From the NCBI GenBank assembly GCA_001599755.1, contig BCHX01000002.1:3206330-3270329 (forward strand): 64,000 bases of DNA, given 5' to 3'. The DNA comes from Gliomastix tumulicola (lineage: Eukaryota; Ascomycota; Sordariomycetes; Hypocreales; Bionectriaceae). Of this stretch, positions 57,875 to 64,000 are shown piece by piece. Numbering within the stretch: the stretch's first letter is position 1; each line of letters begins with the position of its first letter. The notes beneath the pieces are model-generated. The model worked only from the letters and a program-made list of their open reading frames with translations, ran no database searches and was not told the origin of the DNA. The translations under genes were made by a program, and so were the position numbers.

Positions 57875-59980
57875 CTAGTGAGGCCCGACAGGATCCTCAT
57901 GGTCCAAGAACGCAGACGGAAGCTCGCGTGGTGGGAAACTGGCCTCAAAGGCGCTCATGAGCGTGACGAGCGTATGCTCATCCTGGGCGATGGCCGTCAA
58001 CCCGACCGGCCTTCCTTTGTAATCGATACAGCCGAGAGGAAGGGAGCAAAGGGGATATCCTAAGAGAACAATTTCGTAAAAAAGATGGCCCTAACGTAGC
58101 TGGCATCAAGTGAGGTGAGGGTAGGGGGTGAGAGAAAAAGGGGAGACCGTTCACACTGACCAGTGGCAGCAGAGAAAATGCTGAAGAGGCCATCGGCTGG
58201 GCCTATGACGACATTGATGTCATACTTCCCCATTGCGTCTGTGAATCGCTTCCCAACCTCGCTGACATGCTCGACAAGTCTCTGCCGCGTGCCTGGGTCT
58301 TTGTCACAAGCTATCGCTCTCTCAATGCGTTCCTGACTCGGGTACTCCGGAGGGAGCGCGACGTCGGCATGGGATCGATTCCAAGATGCCAGAGCTTTGG
58401 CAGAACGGATACCTGACCCCGTAGTACCGGCGATATACTCGTCGAAATCCTTCTCGAAGTCGGCGACTAAATCGTTGTAAGCTGGTAGGTCATGTACAAA
58501 GTATCTGAAGGACAGTTCCTTACCCATCACTTGCCAAACGGAGTTGCGGCCGTCGATATCAAAGTCCGAAAGAGGGGGCAACTCAATATTAGAGTGGTAG
58601 GCTGCGGCAAGGGTCTGCATGCGTTGATACGCTCGAAGGGTAGCCGTGTCCTATCGTGCTTTGTGTCAGAAAGCCCCCGATTGCACAGAATGGATAGACT
58701 GACCATCTGCTCTCTTGCCTCAGACACTGGAACTTGCATCACGTCATTAAATCTGAAGGCTTGAAGAGCAAGTGCACCAATGCGAAGGTCTTTCCACCCC
58801 TCAGCACCCTTGGAGGCTTGCAAGAGGCTGGACTCCGTCTCAGGGCTGCGGAGAGCGTCGAGGAGGTTGACTGTGTCTTCGACTGTCTTGCACATGGGAC
58901 CCGCAACGTCGAAATAGGCGCTGACAGGCATAATACCTGCGTTAGGGACAGTACGAAGCTTGGGCTTGATGGTCCACAAGCCCTGGCGGGTGGCGGGGCA
59001 AATCAGGGAGCCTTCTGTCTCGGTGCCAATAGCCACAGGGGCCATTCCAGCTGCGACGGCGATTCCGCTTCCAGACGAAGAGCCCCCAGGGCTCTAGAAA
59101 GCCTCTAATCAGCCAGGACTGCCCGCGGATATCGTAGAGGGTGGACTTACGCTGTGGCCACACAGCCCGTCTTCGGGGTCGACCCCTCCTTTGATGTACG
59201 GGTTCTGCGATTGTCCATGCAAGGAAGACCAGCCGCATCGGATGCCATTGCCCCTTGGCTACCAGTCAGTGTTTTGTACTTTCCCTCGGGGAGTGAACTT
59301 TGGGCGAAGAACCGCACTTGAAAAACATCATCTCCTGCATAGCGTTAGATTGGTCTGGTCTAGCTCGTTTAATAATGATGGAAGACTGACCGAGAGAGTC
59401 ACTTTACCCATGATGATGGCACCGGCTTGGATCAACTATCAGTTGTCAGTATAGAAGGAATGCACGAAGGAGGGAGGAAAGGCCTTGCTCGCATTGTCGA
59501 CGATAGGTGCGTTGTGGGTGGTGTACGAATCGACGAGGCCGATGTTGCATCCCGTTGTCGCCATGCCCATGTTTAGTTCGGTCCCTATGTTGTCCTATAA
59601 GCAGTGGTTAGTCGGGCCGTGGATCGACTGTCGCGTACTGTGGAATTGCACATTGTACATACCTTCAGGAGAATGGGGATTCCATGCAGCGGTCCCATTA
59701 GCTCTCCCCTCGCCCGCTGATCGTCCCGGGCTCGAGCTTGATCAACTGCGCCTGGGGCGAGCTGCGAGACAGCCTTTAGATACCCATTGTACTTGAGGAT
59801 CTGGCGGTAGTAGTCGTTGAGGATCTGGACACTGGAGACTTGGCCCGCTCGGAGCTGTCGAGCAAGGTCAGACGCCGTGGTGGTGAGAGGGTCGAAGAAG
59901 GGGCCTTCTGGGGACAGGGTGGGCACCCAGCCGAGAAGATGCGCCTGTCCAAACTGACTCTGAGCAGTGTCTCCCGCCAT
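57875..59980 (-). CDS. Amidase-signature family enzyme
   Basis: A hydrolase of the Ser-cisSer-Lys amidase family; the substrate cannot be told from sequence. Eight exons: 59980-59663, 59594-59493, 59435-59408, 59334-59318, 59258-59151, 59093-58704, 58650-58161 and 58059-57875 (545 residues, normal length). The catalytic Lys is in GIPILLKDN, at the exon 1-2 join. The Ser pair is in SPGGSSSGSGIAVAAG, just after intron 5. The C-terminal part has the family ending GYPLCSLPLGCIDYKGRPVG. Two oddities occur. Exon 4 is only 17 nt, and intron 2 appears to start with GC (GCGAGC) rather than GT: GTC GAC AAT / TTG ATC CAA is the join that keeps the family spacing. The segment normally reading GKANL.EF is replaced by GDDVFQPRGNG, so exons 3-4 are the least certain part. 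Confidence 0.8.
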
Positions 59981-60243
59981 AATGGATGCGTGCTGAGTCT
60001 GGGGGCTCCGGTGTTGAAAGGAGAAGAGAATAACAGAGAAAATAACAGAAAGAAAGGTGGAAGAGGAGCGCCTTCGACAGAAGTGGCAGGTGCGGGGGAA
60101 GGTCGTACCTGCCTCCCCGCCATCAGCCTCTGCGTAACCGAAAATAAGACCGCCGCATGGGACAGCAGATCACGCAAGGGAAACAGGTATTGATGATGTC
60201 ATGATACAAAAGGCCATTCTTGTTGACTGCTCACTAATGTAAT

Positions 60244-63200
60244 CTACCTGCTTGCATAGTATCGGACTTCATCTGCACTCCCCGACGATTCAGACCTCCC
60301 ATCCTTGTCCGTATCACCGATGAAGACGAAGCTCTCGTCGTCCAATGCTCCAACAGTGAGCTCAGGCTTGCCAGTCCTGGTGTCGAAGAACCACCCAAGT
60401 TTGAACTCCTTCCCGTCCAGATATTTCCGCAAGTTCGTCGCAGGGAGAAGATGGGCATTCTCCGGCAGATCGTAGAGAATGTTAGAGCTCCGCAGCAGCG
60501 CCTCCGTCATGGCAAAGCTATTGAATCCCGCTGGAGCGAGACCGCGGAGATCCATGTCCAGCAGCCATGGGTTCCGTCGTGCGTTGGGGGACAGACGTCG
60601 CACCAATGATGAAATCAGAGCCCACATATTAGCGGCCGCATGCACCGCGAGAATGACGATGATGACCTTTGTAACGGTCCCGTCCTGAATCAGACGATAC
60701 CGCCCGTGGTCGATGATGGTGGCCTCGATGGGCGGCAGATCCCCGTGGAAGCGCGGCTCAGTTCCCGACGTTTCGTTCAGACCTAGTCGACTCTCGAGAT
60801 TAGCCAGCTGACCAAGCCCGAACCCGAGATTCGCGCTCAACGCATCAAGAATGGCATTCTCCTGCTCCGCGTCGCTGAACGCCTCGAGTGACAGCTGCCC
60901 AAAAGGCGCCAAGATGCTCCGGTACTGATTTATCAGACCAAACGCCGCAGCCACGCCGACATCGATATTGGGCACAAGCTTCGTCAGCTGTCTCTCGAAG
61001 GCCGGGATGCTAAAGGGCGGCTCCCACGGCTGCAAGTTCGACTCGTCCTGTACCGGCGGGTTGAGGTGGTCGATCTGCAGGTCTCCTCCATCAACCGGCA
61101 CGAGATTCACGTGCGTGGGCACCTCGATCCACGAGTAGTTGCAGCGCCACGCGGAGAGGTGCTCGAACTTCATGCCCTCCGCGGTGAAGTTCCCCCACAC
61201 GTACGTCTGCAGCCGCCACGCCCTCTGCAGCTCCGACTCGTCCGGCTGCGCGAAGCCGCACGGTTCTTCTGCGTTGTCCGGGGAGCCTGCGATGTCCCCG
61301 AAGAGCGCCCAGCCGTCTCTCACAGTGGCGGCACCCAGGGAGAGGTAGTCGGTGTAGTTGCGCTCTGTCCCGTCGGGGCAGCTGCGCTTCTGGGTGAAGG
61401 TGATGTCGTAGAATACCTGCTCTTCGGTCCAGTTGCGCGGGGTGACCTCGTAGTCGTTCGGTTTTGATAGCTTAACACATGACGGGTAGAGCTTCGCTGC
61501 GGGTATCGTGAGGTTCACTGACTTCCTGCCCTCTTGTAAGGTAGAGTCGTCAATCTTCAGGGACGGGAAGACGAGGTCGTTGTAGGTGTTGCGTGGGTAG
61601 GTGAAGTTGGACGACGACAGGTTGCGCATGAGACCCAGCGCTGCTAAACCCTCTCGGTTCGCATTTACGACCTCCTGGTTCTTCCCCTCCACTGTCCATG
61701 GCGCAAAGCCGAACCAACTCTGCTGCTCTGCCTGTATGACGACTGCTTCCGGGACCAGCTCTGGCTGGAACAAGACCGAGCTCATAATCGGGAGGAAGCC
61801 GCAGGCAATGGCCAAGATCTGCGACAGCGTGACGGCCGGCAGCTTGTAGAGCACAGACAGGACCAGGGCCCGTATGCCGAGCATATCGAGGAGGGATCTG
61901 TCAAGGACTGAGGCTGGAGATTGGCGGGCGGTAAGGGAGATGTGTGAGGAAAGGCCGCGGATTGCAAGGTCGGAGGAGCTCGCATACAAGGACATGCCGA
62001 GCATCGCGAGAGCAGGCAGAGACTGGCAAAGCAGAGGCAGCCACGCGTTGTCGTGGTCGATGTTGGCCAACCCGCTGTCTCTGTTGGAATTTTGCAGCGT
62101 GATGGCGAGGCTGATGGTGAGACCCAGGGCGTACAGCACGAGGAGTGATCTGTACCACGGCTGGAGCACCATGGGACTGTAGATGCAGTCTGTCCACATC
62201 TCTTTTCGTGCGTCGGTCGTGGCCATCAGTGGCCGAGCCACCTTCTCAAAGTAGTCATCGTCGTCATGTGCAACCGTCAACGAGCCTAGCAAGGTTGCAG
62301 GGTCTCTGTTATACTGCTCAGCCATCTCGCGGGCCTGCCAGCACATGATGAGCGCAGCAACAGCTGCGACAGCTGACAAAGTGATGACTGCGATGCCTAT
62401 GCCGGGCCTGATTTTCAGTCTGTGGGACGGGACAGTCTTCGACCCAGACACGGTGTCTTCATCTTCCTGCCGCAGTCGATAGTGAGCGAGCATCGGATTG
62501 TGTGCGTTGATCTCTTGTTCAACAGCGTCCCGGAGTAGGTCGCTCGAATACACCGACAAGTCGTCATCTTCCACCTTCTTGCCCGTCTTGTCGAAGAGCC
62601 ACTTGACAGGGCCACGCAGTTGAGTGCCTGCCGTGAAGTAGTCGCCGTTGAGCACCGCCGTATTCATCGCCAGCCACGGATCGTACCCTTCAAAACGGAC
62701 AGTCTCTTCTTCGCTCCCACCCTGACCTGCTTCGACAAACGTAACATTCTGACTGATCCCGTCGTCGACTACTTGGACTGGCGTGATCCACGTCTTCGAC
62801 GAGCAGAGCGTAGCCGCGCAGGCGTCAATGGCTGGCTCGGACGCGTTGGAAGGCGAGCCGGTAAAGTGCACGCCGTAGTAGAGGAGTGGAAGCGCCGCCT
62901 CGCCCGATGAGGGTTTGCACCACTCTTCGACAATGCCGTTGTTTGACTCGTGAGTCATGCCCCAGAACAGATTTGTCGGCCTGAACTGCGGGTTGAGCGT
63001 GGTGATGGGGATCCGCATATCGAACGGCCTGTCGCACTCTGCAAAGTCGAGAGAGACCGTCACCCTGCCTCCGTCGACGTTGGGCCGCGACATGCTGCAG
63101 TCTTTGACGGGCACGCAGCTCATGTTGGTGAACAGGCCGTCCACGACGGCTGTGACAGGAGTATCCATGGTAGGTCTCGACCACTCGTTCGTCTCGCCCT

Positions 63201-63944
63201 GACGCGTCATGAATGTCTGGTAGGCGCAGTCGTCGGCCACGCCAAAGGGAAGCCTCATGTCGAAGTTATCCAGCGCCTGCACGTTGGCGATCGAACCCGC
63301 ACGCGATCCGTTTCTGGACGTGTCCGAGACGGCGAAGGCATCAAAGGTCTGCACGTCGACCTGGTGGACGCTGTTGACCACGGCCAGCTGGAACAAACTT
63401 GCTGCGAGGACGACCTGGACCTTGAGCAGCGCTGTGGTGCTGACGGCAATGAAGACGAGGAAGTGCCTGCGCTTGAGAGACTGGTACCACGCGACGGGGG
63501 GGAGCATATCCGTGTAGTCAAGGTCGTGCTCTATCGGGTCATCGCGACGGAGGAGGATCCATGGCATGTACCGGAGGGCCTGCAGCTCGATCCGCGCCCA
63601 GAAGACGCCGGCCAGTGTGACGACTAGAATGACTTTGAGACAGTGTCCCGCACGGAGCATCTCCTCATGGGGGCTCACTTACCAGCTGTCGGCCCAAACC
63701 TCCACAGGTAGACAAAGCCTTCATGAGATTCACCAAGCCCGCCGTGCCGTTTCGAGTAGTCCAGCGCGACCGAGAGGCCTACTGCGACGCACGTGAAGAA
63801 CAAGGCGAAAAGCCCGAGGACGACTGGTCGCAGCCAGGCAGGATGCCATTTCGGGCGCTCCAGTGGCTCGGGATACTCATCATCGTGGTGGGATGACAGT
63901 AAAGTCGGCCTGAATTTGTTGAAGGCTCGCCCAAATCGATTCAT
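60244..63944 (-). CDS. DUF3433 large membrane protein
   Basis: A fungus-specific multi-pass membrane protein of unknown function. Exons 63944-63683 and 63623-60244 give 1213 residues. The intron (GTAAGT...ATTCTAG, 59 nt) joins LWRFGPTA to VVTLAGVFWARIELQALRYM, matching the family pattern; reading through from the ATG at 63678 would give a false N-terminus. Landmarks are RYMPWILLRR, WYQSLKRRHFLVFIAVSTTALLK, and a second, similar module around PASVLDRSLLDMLGIRALVL, consistent with the two-module architecture of DUF3433 proteins. Each module has membrane helices followed by a 200-400-residue extracytosolic-looking region rich in sequons and cysteines. A final helix near KVIIVILAVHAAANMWALI precedes a cytosolic tail. 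The ATG at 63944 (MNRFGRAFNKF) is the first in frame. Confidence 0.85.
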
Positions 63945-64000
63945 TCTGTCGGCGAAAGGGGCCAATTATTCGAGCCGCCGTGCCCGTCCACCAATGATTC
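63945..64000. other. Window edge, upstream of the DUF3433 gene
   Basis: Only 56 bases of presumed 5' UTR are visible. Confidence 0.5.

Noticed and set aside
1..64000. tRNA, rRNA, CRISPR array, transposon or provirus
   Set aside because: No A/B-box pair with cloverleaf, spaced direct-repeat array, transposase, reverse transcriptase or long terminal repeat was recognised on either strand.

Overview
The window is nuclear DNA of a filamentous ascomycete. I would place it in Pezizomycotina, most likely Sordariomycetes, but not more precisely. Genes are widely spaced and mostly interrupted by short GT-AG introns (about 50-100 nt, with CTAAC/CTGAC-type branch sites). The families are typical of moulds: class IV chitin synthase, an SKT5-type chitin synthase activator, HET-domain, Zn2Cys6, DUF3433 and CYP53. 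I assembled 20 protein-coding models plus one broken HET-domain locus. Exon joins were chosen by reading frame, splice consensus and continuity with known families. No transcript data were available.

About 0-47 kb is conserved housekeeping sequence. In order it holds: Mediator subunit MED14 (left end probably cut off by the window); a SANT/Myb-like protein; an SKT5/Chs4-like chitin synthase activator; a class IV chitin synthase; a polo kinase; OPA3; an unrecognised 223-aa protein; a small DUF7727-type membrane protein; SRP14; a DH-PH RhoGEF; a SERCA-type Ca2+ ATPase; proteasome beta-3 (PUP3); a TUG/UBX4-like UBX protein; ribosomal protein eL36; and adenylosuccinate lyase. The SKT5-like gene and the chitin synthase stand head to head across a 4.1-kb gene-free spacer. 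In yeast these two families form an activator-enzyme pair, so this looks like a functionally coupled divergent locus.

About 47-64 kb looks accessory. A Zn2Cys6 regulator and a CYP53-type (benzoate 4-hydroxylase-like) P450 are divergently transcribed from a 570-bp region carrying a perfect 8+8 palindrome with CCG/CGG cores, a plausible binding site for the regulator. Then come a HET-domain locus whose frame is broken several times, an uncharacterised multi-pass membrane protein, an amidase-signature enzyme with a 17-nt exon and an apparent GC-AG intron, and a 1213-aa DUF3433 membrane protein.

Notable gene-structure details are a PUP3 start codon alone in its exon, a 12-nt exon in adenylosuccinate lyase, and a 63-nt (GT)n tract inside an intron of the Zn2Cys6 gene. 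I found no tRNA, rRNA, CRISPR array, transposon or virus-like gene. No wholly new system stands out. The best leads are the chitin synthase pair, the regulator-P450 promoter, and the 223-aa protein of unknown family.
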